Of a DNA stretch of 64,000 bases, positions 49,589-62,308 are shown in pieces. Position 1 is the first letter of the stretch. The number at the start of each line of letters is the position of its first letter. The DNA comes from Vidua macroura (lineage: Eukaryota; Chordata; Aves; Passeriformes; Viduidae), in assembly GCF_024509145.1 (NCBI RefSeq), contig NC_071580.1:23240501-23304500 (forward strand), given 5' to 3'. The position numbers and the translations under genes were made by a program. The notes under the pieces are model-generated. The model did not search any database, was not told where the DNA came from, and worked only from the letters and a program-made list of their open reading frames with translations.

Positions 49589-50234
49589 TGTGAAAAATGC
49601 CAATCACTTGGTTTTTAAAATTTTAAAAGTTTAATAATAATAAAATGGTTATAAAAATAGTAATACAATTAGAGTAATAAAAATGTAGAGTTAGGACAAT
49701 CACAAGACAATAAAAAGCAAAGAATTACAGATGCCTGGATGCTCTCGGGCACTAAACCACGAAAAGCATGCCTTGTGAATAAAGGAATGAAAAACCCCAA
49801 AGGAATAAAAAAAAAAAGCAATAGCCTATTGCATATTCATATATCTCATACCTGATGCATAAATTCCTTGCAAATTAAGAATTTTTCTGGTTTTTGTCAA
49901 CTTCTTCCCCTTAATCCTGGTGGTTCCATAAAGACGGAGAGAAGGTGGAAGGATGTTTGTCTTTTCCAGTAAGGAGGTTGTAACTCTTCAGGTTTCGTCT
50001 TGCTGTTATCTCTGTGATAAGAGTTTCTTGTTTATCTTATCCCTTTTCTTGAGCTAGTAAAAAGTATCTTACATCACAGAGTTTCTATTTTAACATTATG
50101 TTATAACCTAAAACTATATTTAACACACTACTTAAAAAGGATTAATACAGTATTACAAAATAACCCTCCATAATACATACAGCATTCAATTTAATATTTG
50201 CAAAGAGCCAATCATAAAATACGCATTTTTCACA
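49589..50234 (-). mobile_element. LTR with 9-bp inverted ends, family B, copy 2
   Basis: The minus-strand counterpart of the LTR at 28769-29374, with the same TGTGAAAAA and TTTTTCACA ends and 646 bp long. Similarity is strong over the first 60 and last 150 bases (minus sense) and loose between, so the two belong to related subfamilies with indels. Left flank ACGGA and right flank ATGAA do not match, so no target-site duplication remains. No interior coding sequence adjoins either end. Confidence 0.8.
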
Positions 50235-53200
50235 ATGAATATAGACAATGATGTCCAAAGTTTAGAGCCAGATACATAGAAAATAAAAGGAAAACTACAT
50301 ATATTTAATTATCTTCTATTTTCTTATATTTCATAATTATTTTGTCTTTCTTTCAATAGCTATGAAACTGTTAGGACACATAGGCCCTGATGAGTGTAGC
50401 TCCAAATCCTGTATCCTGGAACTTGGTCTCTATGAGCAAAGGATCCTAGTAATCAAAATATTCCTTTTGGTTCTATTCAGATTCAAACCTTTACCTTCTA
50501 CCTTACAGATTTTCTTAAAACTTTAGTATAGGTTAAATTTTAAGTCTTTAAATAGATCCACTACCTGGAAAGGTAGTGTTTCAAGACTCATGGAATGAGT
50601 CTTTTCCTCTCCAGACAATGAACAAGACCCTGTAATCACTTTATCTGTCCTTAATTTCCGTACGACAAAAGCGATAATCTGATAATTTTTTTTTTTTTTT
50701 CTGAAAAAGAAGTCCAAGTTTCAGGTGAAGGAATTTCTGGATGATGAAAGTACATTGTTATGTAAACATAAAGATGAGGAGCCATGTCTGCAAAACCACA
50801 TAAACCAGATTTTTATGTGGTGTTAAACATCAGTCTGATTAGACATGGTAACAATAAGATATTTTGTGTGAGTAAGGGAGATCTTACTTTTAGTTCAAGA
50901 GTGTCATAATACTGAATTAAAAACTCTTATTCAAAATCAGTCAGAATAAGTATTTGAAAATGGATACAACCAATAGAATTGCATTAATCTTCCTATTGTT
51001 TAATTTTAAAAAAAGAAGCTTTGTCAGAGATGCACATATGAAAAGACTTTCTGTCCAAAAATTCTGAGTTAAGGTTCTGTCTTGACATCAGATAAAATTC
51101 TAGAAAGAGGAAGTAATTTAGACACCTGTTTTAACTCCAAGAAAGATATTCACAAACTCTAAACCACAAAAGACTCATAGGAGCCAGTGATTACTACAGC
51201 TGTGTTATTTGACCAGCACTGTAACACAGCCTGCAAAATGTGTTCCCACTTTCTTAGGCATCGGGTTTTCCTTTATACTAATTCAGTGGAATCCTTAAAT
51301 TGCCAAACATCCCCATTTATTACATATAGTACTGATCTAAAATTTGGTAAGGTTTCAGTGCTCAGCTGCAATAGCTATTTTTTGTAGGAAGATGAAAGTC
51401 ATCTTTCTCACAACTGATGTACTAACACACCTATCAACAAATAATTGTCACAGCAGGCATGGCTTTGATGCGTAAATCATGTCATCCTTTACCTATCATG
51501 TCCTAGATTAAACTCAAAGCCTGATTACAGTTGTGACCATTAAGTTCAACCTAGGTAAAAAAGTGTCACTGCCTCCTGGTTTTCATCTCCCCAGGCAGCT
51601 GTTTTCTTTAGGCAGAATATCTCTGAAAGGATGAGGCAAAGCACCCCAGACATCACAGAGCCATCCAATCAGCTATTGCAGACAAGCATATCACATAACT
51701 CTGAGCACAAAAAAATCCATCCTAACATCAAATGGCCCTCTGCCCCTGTGAATAGCTGCTCCAGATCCTAATTCCATTCATAGTTCTTCATGATTTCCAC
51801 CATAAATTTGTTCAGGGGCACTGTAGACTAATTTTTTGTTATGCCAGCATTGTTCATCTTCTGCAATAGCTCTTCCAACCTCCATGGTATTCATCCAAGT
51901 TTTTATAGAAAACAGGAAGATCTTCTCTCTAGACTTGTTTTTTCGCTTGGCAAATATTAATTTTAGACACGAAGATACTGATTCCCTCCCTGCCCCTTTC
52001 TGCTGTTCTTGGAGAGGGCAAGAGAAAGTAAAGTCTTTTCAATAGCTGCCTGTGTTCATAGGAGAGTCTTCTGAAATCATTCCCTCTAGGAGCCAATCTG
52101 ATCCTTCTAAGGACCAAATAAAACATGTATTGCCTTGCCATATGCCATGAGAACATCCATACATACTCAAAACCTCCTCTGCAGCAGTTAAGAGGAAGGT
52201 TGTTTGCTGAGGTGTCTCTACTGCCCTAGACTGAAAACGTCAATGATCACATTTGTATTTCACTATCAGCAAGGCTACGCTTTCAGAAGAGATTATGCCA
52301 GCACAGGGAAAGTCATTAGGATGGATAGTGCCACTAGTTGTTCAGATCATTTAATCAAACTACTCTGCTTTAAGCTAGGAATTATTTATCATAATTTCCT
52401 TGACAAACTAAATGTAATACACAATGTTTTTCATTTTAAGAAGCAAGCTTTCCCTGCCAAGTATTTATCTTTCTTTGAAATGTTCCTGTTAATACTGAGT
52501 CTACAGATGGATCGGCTTGTATTGAGGGGATAGTACATGATTTGAAACTGAAGCTACTGTCATTTTGAGTCTTTAGAAAAATATTTTATTCTGAAATACT
52601 AATACTTTCAGGATTCTACTCCTACAGGAGTCTTCAAATTAATTGACAGGTCATATTTTCATTTCACTGCTATCTGAACAGAAATGGTTTTGCATTTTGT
52701 AAATATATTTTTAACCACTTCTAATTGTTTTAATCAGTATAAAAAATTAATTAAACCTTGACTCCAATTGGGTCCTTTACGTAGTATAGAAATGACACTG
52801 ATCTTTCTGAAGCATTATATTGCTGAATAACTAATACAGACACATGAGAGTATTTGAAATTAATTCTGTTTGCATGTCAAAATTAGCATTTGCTATTTAT
52901 ATATAGACACCTTTTGGTTTTCTTTGCCAATCCAGTTATGCCCATTTTTCTTTCCAAACTGCCCCACTCTGTAGTTATTAGTATGGCTATCTATCATCAT
53001 TTTTTTTTCCTTTTGTTTTGTTTTTCTGTTTGTTTGTGTTTTTTTGTTTTCTCAGACTTTTCAGTGGCAAAAAAAAAAGATGTGCTAGAGCTGCTACAGG
53101 CCTAATAATATTTAGATAGAAAAAGTATTTAGATTATTTTGAAATGGTGCTAAACTTAAGACACAATCGCTCACGAGAGAATTTGGATTTAAGAGAAACA

Positions 53201-56200
53201 AGTCAAAATTTACTGGATCTGATTCAAAGTCAGTGGGGAATTCCACTGAAAGATTCCCATTGCCTTGTAAATAGGCTTTCAATCAGGTCCATGGAGAGTA
53301 CATTATGTACTAAGACTCTTCATGACAACTTCAGTCAGTGCTACTCATCAAGAAAACAGCTGTTCCTGGCTTACCTTATTTTTTGCTGCTGCTTTTTCTC
53401 CTTTATGAGAAAACTGTAAAAATTTCCTGTAGGTTTATCTGTGTAACTGTTCAGTTATATATGCTCTGCTTTTAATTTGAAACTTCTTATCATTAAAAAA
53501 GTCTTTGCAGCTACTTCAAAGTGAAGAATCATCAGAAATGTTATCAGAAGATGTAAAAATAAGATTAATTACTACAGTTAAGACATTATATAAAATCACA
53601 CCATACCCTACTGATATTAATTCCAGAAGCCATTCACAGACTTCATTTGCAGCAATTTCAAAGGCCACAAACCCCCATTAATTTAAAATATCTCCCTTTA
53701 CAGAGTGATTTATCTTTCTCCCACTCAGCATTCTGATGTTCTCTTAAAATTTTTCATAGTATGTTTTGCAGTTGTAGGTATTGTCTTTTAATTAATTCAC
53801 CAACAACTGTGTTCTCTTTTCACAGTAACAGACTGCTCTAGCACTCTCTAATATACTTCATTTATTCAAATTAAGAGGTGAAGCTCTGGATAGGGAAGGT
53901 TGAATTTGTGTACCAGGCAACTGTTTAGAAAGTTTTTATTAATTAGAACAAATGTTTGATTCAACCACTGCATAAAGAATGGCACAGTGCACCAACACTC
54001 ATTTGTATTATGTGTGGCTTTGTTTGCATAACTCAGTAACAGCCTAATTTCAACCTTAGGACTGCTGCTTTGATAATAAAATACTTTCATGTATAATTTA
54101 GGCCTGACGTCAGTTTCAGTTTCAGACAAATGAAGCACATTTTATAAAAGAAAGGAGATCAGTTTCAAAATAATCTTGCCCTGCTATATTGATCAAATGA
54201 TCTAACTTCCTAACTGATCCAGCAGCCCATTACATACTTTCTATTGCTCAAGACTGATTAAGTGATAATTGCAATTGATGTATGTCTTACACCATGAAAT
54301 GAACAGTTCATCACACCAAAAAATGATGAGGCTGCAGATTGGACAATCAATTGATCCATGCAGCATTTATATCACACTCTATAATATCACTAATAGTATA
54401 TTCCATTCAAAAAACACCATTTAAGCTGTCGTTTTTTAACCCTTTCCTGCAAATTGTTGCAGGTAAGAGTATTTACAGGGTCAGTAATGCTGCATTACTT
54501 TCCTCTTTCCAAATATCATTGAAAATTAGCAGTTCATAAGGCCACTGAATGCCCAGGCAGCTGCCTTTGAGTGTCTTTTGACCACATGCTGAAACATCAG
54601 ACATCTTTACACTGCTTTTTGTGAACCTTGGATAACGTTGTGGGTTTGGCTTTTTTTTTTAATATTGGCTCAGTATAAGTGGGTAGAATAAGAAAACAAA
54701 TTTCAGTTACTTCCCTTTTGTTTTCATTGGCAAAAAGTGCTCCTTCAAAATCAGCATATGGATGGTGTCAGGAACAGTATCATGCCTTGTCTCCTGACTA
54801 CTGAAATGGTACCAACAAAGCCCCACAAAAGACAGCTATAAAACTGTCTCCTCCATCTTGCTTTAATATTCCCCTAAGAAATATTTTCTGCACATGAAAA
54901 TTTCAGCTCACTCAGAGATTGTTCTGAGCTGGTGCAGCATGTCAGTGCTGTGTGAGCCTTCTGTAAAACAGGAATTACAAAAAGTGAACTCTTAAATCAC
55001 TTGTCAGCACTCTCTTCTTATTTTCCTGCAATTTGACCGTAACCACAGATCCAGGCAACTTTTCTGATTCCATGTTTGCAATCATAAGTGACTATTTTTA
55101 GGATGTTAGGCAATTCAAGGAAAGGAGGCAAAAAGGGGACTGAATGTTAAATAAGTGATTGTATAAGACAAAATGGAATTTTCAAACAGAATAATTAACC
55201 ACTATGATATTTCATTTACCTGTTTTACACAACTGCCTCATCTGGAATAGTCTTTGCACGTGATAATTTGTGTTGTCAATGTCTCAAAGCTTCCATTCCC
55301 TCTGAAACATGAAGATCAATGGAATGGGGCTGAACCAGCTAAGAATTGGACCTAAAAGCTTTTCAAGTAGCTATTTTTCTCCAAAAAATAAACAGTATAT
55401 CAGGATCTCATTGATTCTCAAAATGTTGGTAATATCACCTGGCTGCAGATGGGGCACTATTATTGTGTCATTTAAAGCATGGACTGCATGTCTGAATCCA
55501 CTAATGCCAGTCAACAGAAACAGCTGCTCTCAAAGCAGGCTTTTATCCACAGAAACCAGCTTCTGGAAGGGAAATGTATGCTTCTGCTGAATATTGGGAG
55601 CAACTAGAGCTGCTTACAGGATAGTGAAAATCTCAAGAGAGATTGTTATAGAACAGACAAGAAAACCAAAAGCAATAACTGAGCTAGGGGAACTGAAATG
55701 ACTTATTCTGCATCCTGGGTCTATTCATTCAGTAATGAGTCTCATTGCTTTTTCCTTCTTAAATAGATTTTTTTTTTCTTTATTTAACTTGTTTTAACTT
55801 ATCTCCAGATCCATAGTTCCCAAGTGGACTTCAAAACACTTCCAGAAATACCTATGGCCTGTGTTAAACCAGCTCAGCTGGGATAATCCTTGCTTTAGAA
55901 AAATTCTATCACTGTGTAAACAAATGATTCCAAGCATCTTGCACATTTCAAGCAAACAACAAACAGGACATGCTGCTGTGGATGTCTGGATAGTGCCAGG
56001 ACAGGGATAGGGAGTGCTGCTTGCCAGGCTGCAGTTTACAGTCTTCTTTTCAAATGATCCCTCCCTCACTTTCTTTGAGGTCAGCACGCTCACAATTTAC
56101 CCAGAAGTAAAGTTTGGATAAAAAACCAAAGAAGCTTGTCAGAAAAACTCCTGGAAATGAGCATTGGCCTGTTTTCTCTTCTAGGAAGAAGCTGTTCCCC

Positions 56201-59200
56201 TACAGCATTCAAGGGATGGACTGCTCTCATGAAGTGCCACATTATGTAGTCTTGATTATTGGATTATTATTTATAGACTCAAGATTTAGGAGAATTAGAT
56301 ATTCTTCTATGTTGAAGTAACAAATCTTAATGCATTTACTAGATTTCACAAATGACTGGATTAGGCTGACCCTTGCTGGATACGAGCCTTTGCTAAAAAG
56401 CAAACAGCCCCACTTTGAACAATTCTGCTGTTTCCTTTCTTGCCTATTCTCTCACATCAATAACGGTTTAGATCATGTTATAACCCTCAAGTCTCTACAC
56501 TAAAACCAATCCATTTTTTTGATGCAATTTCACAGTAGTTTCACTGCCTCAAAAGCCTGCTGCTCCTCTATTGGAAGCCTGCCCTATTCATTTTGTTTTG
56601 AATGCAAAGAAGGATGATAGTAAGATTTTTTGCAATTGCAATCTGAATATATTTTTGTTTTATATGCATTATATAGGCACTTATCTTACTGTATATCTAT
56701 ATTAAATATATGATGATATAGGAGTATATACACAATTCCTGTTAACAGAGGGACAGCCATTAACAAAGGGACATTCACATCCCCTATGACCCTTATTCCA
56801 AATGGAGAGCATGTTCCTCTCTGCTATGTATTTTTGTCCATACCACTGACTTTTCCTGTGACCTTTGTCTGACTTAACTTTAGATACTTTTGATTCTTCC
56901 TCACTACTTTCCCCTCTTGGAAGTCTTCCATAAATTTCACATAGAAAACCACTAAGAGTTAAATATCAATTACTGCTGGAATGCAAAAGCTTCAGCTCTA
57001 AATTTGGAATTGAAGAGATGGAAGAACTTGCAGGATAAGGTATTTTTCATTATCGCAGTCTTTGCCTGAACATACATAACAAATGTGCTTGACAAATCAA
57101 GTATGAAATTGCTACAGGCAAGGGGCATTAACGAATTGGCAAATCTGGTGCCTTAGGGAAGTAACCAAGATGAAGTTGCCTATCTGAAACTGCTGTTCTG
57201 TCACTGTCTAAATATAAACTTTCTTCAAGTACTGCAGGGTGTAAACTGAAAGTGGCTTGCTGAGAGAGTGCTGACTGAATACTCTGAAGGAGACTTCATT
57301 TGTGATGGCAGAGCAGTACGTTGGCACACACCAGTGATATATTCAGGGGATTCTTCTTGGGGTTTAGGAAGGGTATTTGTCAAGTCTGTGTCATGGTGCT
57401 GGGTGGAGTATCTTGTCAAACTCACTGGTATCAGATATAACTGGAACTATTTGTAAGGCCCAGGACACTGAACTATAAATTGTCTGTTTCTGCACGACCC
57501 ACATGGCCTTCTCCTGCCTCATTCATGGAAGCATAAACTGTTCATGTGCTCATTTTCCTTATAAAAGCTTGAGACTGATGTAAGATTGATATGCAAAGTA
57601 ACAAGGCAAAAGTACACTTTCTGATCGATATAAACTTGTCCACCTGGTAAGAAGTGGCTTAATGTGCAAGAGTTTTAAGAAAGAAGATGATGGAGCAAAG
57701 TTATAAGCATTCTAACTAGAATTTTGGTGAGCAGTTAGCTGTGCTTACAGCTATGCATGGTGATCACCTTCAGCACTAAGAAAACCTAAATAAATGCTTT
57801 ACTACTGCTGGTGGTGGTATTAGTAAGGAACGTGGCTGCTGTGATGCAGCATCAAAGCTGGCAGGAGATACACAGCTACTCATTTATCAGAGATTCCTGG
57901 GAGACGAGAGTGACCCGCTCGGTTCTACAGCATTAGTGGAAATTTGCAACTTCAGACAGATTGCAGCGTTAGTGTTACAGACTTAAAATTCACACTGCTG
58001 AGGTGAGAGCATAGTTTCCAGGACTTGGTGTGAATTAACAGTTAAAAAACTAGGAGATGCATTTTCTGAGAAAGGTGAGAACCACTGCATTAAAACTTTC
58101 ACACAAGGTTAGGCACAGCCAAGGAAACAGGCAATAGTAAACACTATTCAAACGTGAAAAGAGAATCATATCAAAGAGGGATGTAAAAGTGCAATTTTTG
58201 TAAGTAATAATCGATTCAGTAGGAAGCCAGGCAGCAGCAATCTTTCAGCACTTGAGCTTATGATCATTTGTGATTTTAGCTGATTTGGATTATTTTGGAA
58301 TTTACACAAAATGTCCTCATTAGGCCTTAGCAGTACAGTTTTCCATTTCCTAATTTGATTGCTACTCAGTAAGACAAAATCTCCTCCAAAAGACACCAAA
58401 CCCAGGATATCTATAAAATAGACCTTCAGAGCTTAAAGTTTCTCTAAGATCATGGCTATCATGTTTTAAAAGTTATATTGCAGCTAATGAAGTCAATTTT
58501 GAAACATAAGCTACTAACTTCCTTCTAGCAGGGGATGTCAACCATTAATTGGAATTTGAGGCCACTGAACTCTGCTCCCACCTAATCTGCAGAAAACCTG
58601 AAAAAATTCCACTGCAGTGGGATTCTCCCTCAGTGAAATCAGTGCCACCGAGAATACTGGCAGGTGATAGAGTCCCCTGCAAAGACTCTTACTCAGGTAC
58701 CCTGTGCTCAGGGCCTTTCAGCTGCCATTTTAACCCAGGGATAATAGTTTGAATACTATTAAGTCTTTGAACAAAATCATTATGACAAAAAAGTTGCAGT
58801 ACACATTGAATTACTTCCTTCTTTCACCAGACAGAACTCTTATGGCAGAGACGTCCAAAGAGCCAAAATAACAAAAGAGGAGAAAACGTTAAAATTGCAT
58901 TATACTTGTTTGCAGAAATATAATTTTTGGTACCTCTGGAGTACTTCATACTGTAACATCTTGCCAGTGCCAATCCCAAAGCTTTTCTAATTTTGAATGC
59001 CTCAAAAAATCAGTTAATAGATTAATATTGCTTCCACACAGTTTTCACTTTGTCAGAAGCCAAGCCAGATTATTTTGCTTAGCCTTAACTCACCTCAACA
59101 TGATGCCAAATCTCAGCACCTGATCTCATTGGAGTGGTCAAGAACAGACCTTAGGAGAGCCAGCCCATTTCTAACACAACAATAGGGACTATTCCAATTC

Positions 59201-60286
59201 CTACTGGAAAAAGGATTAATCACTGAAGCATCAAATATACAGTACTGACATGTTCTAATGGAATTTGGGAAAAGGAAAATTTATTAATGAATTTGCTCTG
59301 CACCATGAAGTAACTGCTGTTGTCACTGATACAAAAGCACAAGCAGAGGTTAAAGTGTACACATTCTGAGAGCAAGAGACCAAGAGAGTAAACATATGGA
59401 ACTATGGTAAAAAACAAACATGTGAAAGAGATGTTGCTTTTTTAAAAAATGACTTCAGTATCTGATTAAGCAATTCTCTATTAAAATCATGGTCACAAGT
59501 CAACAGTTTCAGTAATCATCAAATTATTTTGTAGAGCTCTGAATTTTAGAGAATGCTGACTATTCCACCCACCAAAAAATAATTAGACTTCAAGATGCCT
59601 CAGACTGCCCACAAATTAAGGCAATAAAAATCTTCAGTGTGTTTGTGGAAGAAAATAATTTTCAACATGTATCTGTGGGGAGTTTGATAAAAATCAAAAG
59701 CAGCAGCTGCTACTATCTGCGTTTATTGTATACAATTAATTAGCAACTCCAATGCCCTTACTGGATAAATACTGATGTATCAAAAAATAGCAGCATATTT
59801 TGTGAGTGGCAGCCATAGTAAAGTAGTTGATTAAATCCCTATAGCTCTGTCTCCTATGTCACAAAAACTTGAATCTTATACATAGGAAAGCACTTACTGA
59901 AGAATGTATTTATTCTGGCTAAATCAATTTCAAACGTTTAGAGGTCTGCAAACTCATATTTTCTCTTCACTGTATTGTAATTGCAGAAATGAATCTGAGA
60001 ATGGTGATTACATGTTTCTCTAACTTTCTGACCTTTTTCCTCTGCCCTGATGCACAGCATGTTTGGGAGAAGCATCTATTAGGAATTTTGTTGTCCAGCT
60101 AATGTGAAAACTGCTAGGGATGTATATCTAGACCATTTGGGCGTTTGGGGTTTTTGGATGGAATATCTAAAAATTAAAGAGCCACCTGTAAGACCAGATA
60201 TACGTAGGGCAGCAGTATTTGATATACTGTATTTCATAAGGAAATGTAGAGTTTGACCTCATCCAGCAAAAAATGGAAAGAGTCAA
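50235..60286. other. Long AT-rich unique stretch, no gene seen
   Basis: About 10 kb with no exon or repeat family recognised. It holds two neighbouring perfect hairpins at 50559-50603, a T run near 50687, and a T-rich stretch at about 52998-53050. The block near 59700-59780 has CAGCAGCTGCTAC followed by AATTAATTAGCAAC, words typical of conserved enhancers, but conservation cannot be judged here. The longest frame (52204-52533, 109 codons) has no domain. Confidence 0.55.
50559..50603. repeat. Two neighbouring perfect hairpins
   Basis: CACTACC (50559-50565) pairs with GGTAGTG (50572-50578) across a 6-base loop. Four bases later AAGACTCAT (50583-50591) pairs with ATGAGTCTT (50595-50603) across a 3-base loop. 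Both stems are free of mismatches. Confidence 0.88.
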
Positions 60287-60675
60287 TGTGGCAAGCACAT
60301 TTCTCTCTCTCTCAGGATTTTTATAAAGATGCACAGAGAGAAATTAAAGAGAAAACGATTTCTATTTCTGCTCCTTGTTTTTCTCTTGTGGAATGTGGAG
60401 AATTGTTTACCTGGAGTGATCACTTGGTTGGACCATGGTGGATTGTTTGGGCCTGATGGCCAATCCAACCCACCTGTGGCTGTACTCTGGAGAACAGGGT
60501 CACGAGTTGTGAGTAGTTAGATATGATAGAGGAAGTAGCATGTAGTTTTTAGTATCCTCTTTTATATAGCATATTAATGTATTATACCATAATTATAATA
60601 AAGAAATCATTCAGCCTTCTGAACTGGAGTTAGACATCATCATTCTTCCCATTGGGTTCACCAGCATCTACAACA
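60287..60675 (+). mobile_element. Solo LTR, family A, copy 2
   Basis: A 389-bp copy of the LTR at 16558-16951, with the same TGTGGCA start, CATCTACAACA end, AATAAA at 60597-60602 and orientation. Flanks are AGTCAA (60281-60286) and AGTCGA (60676-60681), a 6-bp duplication with one change. Differences from copy 1 include a 4-bp deletion near 60398 and scattered substitutions. The two copies have different target sites, so they are independent insertions of one ERVK-like family. The duplication class is seen; the family name is not known to me. Confidence 0.92.
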
Positions 60676-60681
60676 AGTCGA

Positions 60682-61836
60682 TTAGCAGGAATTTGTGCCA
60701 GCTGGAGCAACTGATTCATTCCCTCAGCAGATTCTGTTTAAACTCATTTCCAAGTGTGCAAGAGTTCCATATTTCTTAATAGAATGGGATCATAAACCTT
60801 CTTTCCTCAGAAATAGGAACCTTTAATATCACTACCTTTAGTAATACTAAAGCAACAGTTCAGTGCCTTACCCACACGAGCAAGGACATGGCTTTCTAAA
60901 AAGGCTATCAGGGGTTTCCTATTTCACCACTCTCGGAGAATTAATGAAGTCCTCGTCACTACCACTGGCAGTTTAACTCATGCTTGAAGCACTCCCATGT
61001 TCTTAGTTCCATTTTCTTTACGTAATCTTGCTTGGAGAAGCAAACAAAAATATAAACCAAACAAGCAAGTTTTAGGCTTCTCATAGGAAAAAAATATTCT
61101 TTAGATTCTAAGCTAAACATAATCAGCTTGTTTATTGAGAGTCTTGCAGTTAATTCATTTTGGCACTGTTTGAGTGGACCAACTACAGCAGCTTTCACCA
61201 AAGTGGTTAAAAACTAATAATAAGCCAAAAAATCGATGCTAAATAAGTAATGAGTGTCTAACAAGGCATAAATAATTAAACCAGTTAAATTGACACAAAT
61301 GAGATGGTGACAAGATGGACTGTGGTCAGTACTGCAATCCTGACCCATGACCCTATAAACAATGCAGATTATTCTCATTTAGGGAGCACTCAGAAATGAA
61401 GCTCTCTGAACACATAACATCAGAACAACAGCATCCCACAATCTTACTGCATGGCTAAAGACTGGCAAAAGGATTTACATTTTTAACCTTGTATAAACAA
61501 AGTATATTTTCCAGCAATCCTCAGTGGGAAGTCACATAGGAGCTGACACATAGCTGAAAAATAAAATTTCTCCTTGAGTTGGTCAAGCAATCCATTAAGC
61601 TATGTTTGAGTTCAGTTCGGGTCATACATAGAAATATTGATCAGCAGTTGAAATATTGGTTGGCAAATCTAAAAATTACATTTAAATGCCAGAAGCCAGA
61701 ACTTCCTTCAGAAAAAGCCCAAATAAGATTTCATTACTTTAAGTACTTCAACAGATGCAGCACAAGGAAGAAAGCAAAGGCCAGTGTGACTTATTTCAAA
61801 TTACTCCAGGATTCAGTCACAAGAAATTTGAAGAAA
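60682..61836. other. AT-rich unique DNA, nothing seen
   Basis: About 1.15 kb between two solo LTRs. Short frames only (80-91 codons, the second running into the LTR at 61843). No repeat family recognised. Confidence 0.6.
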
Positions 61837-61842
61837 CTTTAT

Positions 61843-62302
61843 TGTTGGGGTTGATTCAGCAGAAGAAGGAAACCTTGGCTTAAGGCTGTGGGAAAACCCT
61901 TTGTAGTTGTGGTGAGCAAAAAAACTCACTCCCAAGATCCCCCTGTTCAGTTATGCAAATTGTGACTAGAAAGTTCTGGGTTCTTCCTGTTACTATTGGT
62001 TACTTTTTGCTGCAGAAATTGTAATATTCCTAATCATTCTCTCCCACTGGATCCTTTCCTCAAACCCTGCCTTAACCCCCTCCCTATATTTAAGTGTATA
62101 AATATCTCTGCTCTACCCTAGACCTTGCTCTTTTCCAGTTTGTTCCTAGTACAGTGCATGCTGTCCTGTTTTATTGTTTTCACCTTATTAAAGTTCTGTT
62201 TCCAAACAATCAGATCAGAGTAGTCTCTCTCCATAAAGTTGCCAGAGCTGATTCCCAACGAAACCACCAGTCAGGTGTCCAGACAAGGGCCAGAGGGTTT
62301 CA
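61843..62302 (+). mobile_element. Solo LTR, 460 bp
   Basis: The unit starts TGTTGGGGTTGATTC and ends AGAGGGTTTCA. An exact 6-bp duplication, CTTTAT, flanks it (61837-61842 and 62303-62308). TATAAAT at 62097-62103 and the variant polyadenylation signal ATTAAA at 62187-62192 are in the expected order, leaving a tail of about 110 bases. No interior or partner LTR is present. Inferred ERVK-type class. Confidence 0.9.
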
Positions 62303-62308
62303 CTTTAT

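Noticed and set aside
28769..50234. An inversion of the 20 kb between the two opposite-strand family B LTRs, which would explain missing target duplications
   Set aside because: After such an inversion the outer left flank of one copy should match the complement of the inner flank of the other. GTACA against TCCGT and ACATA against TTCAT do not match.
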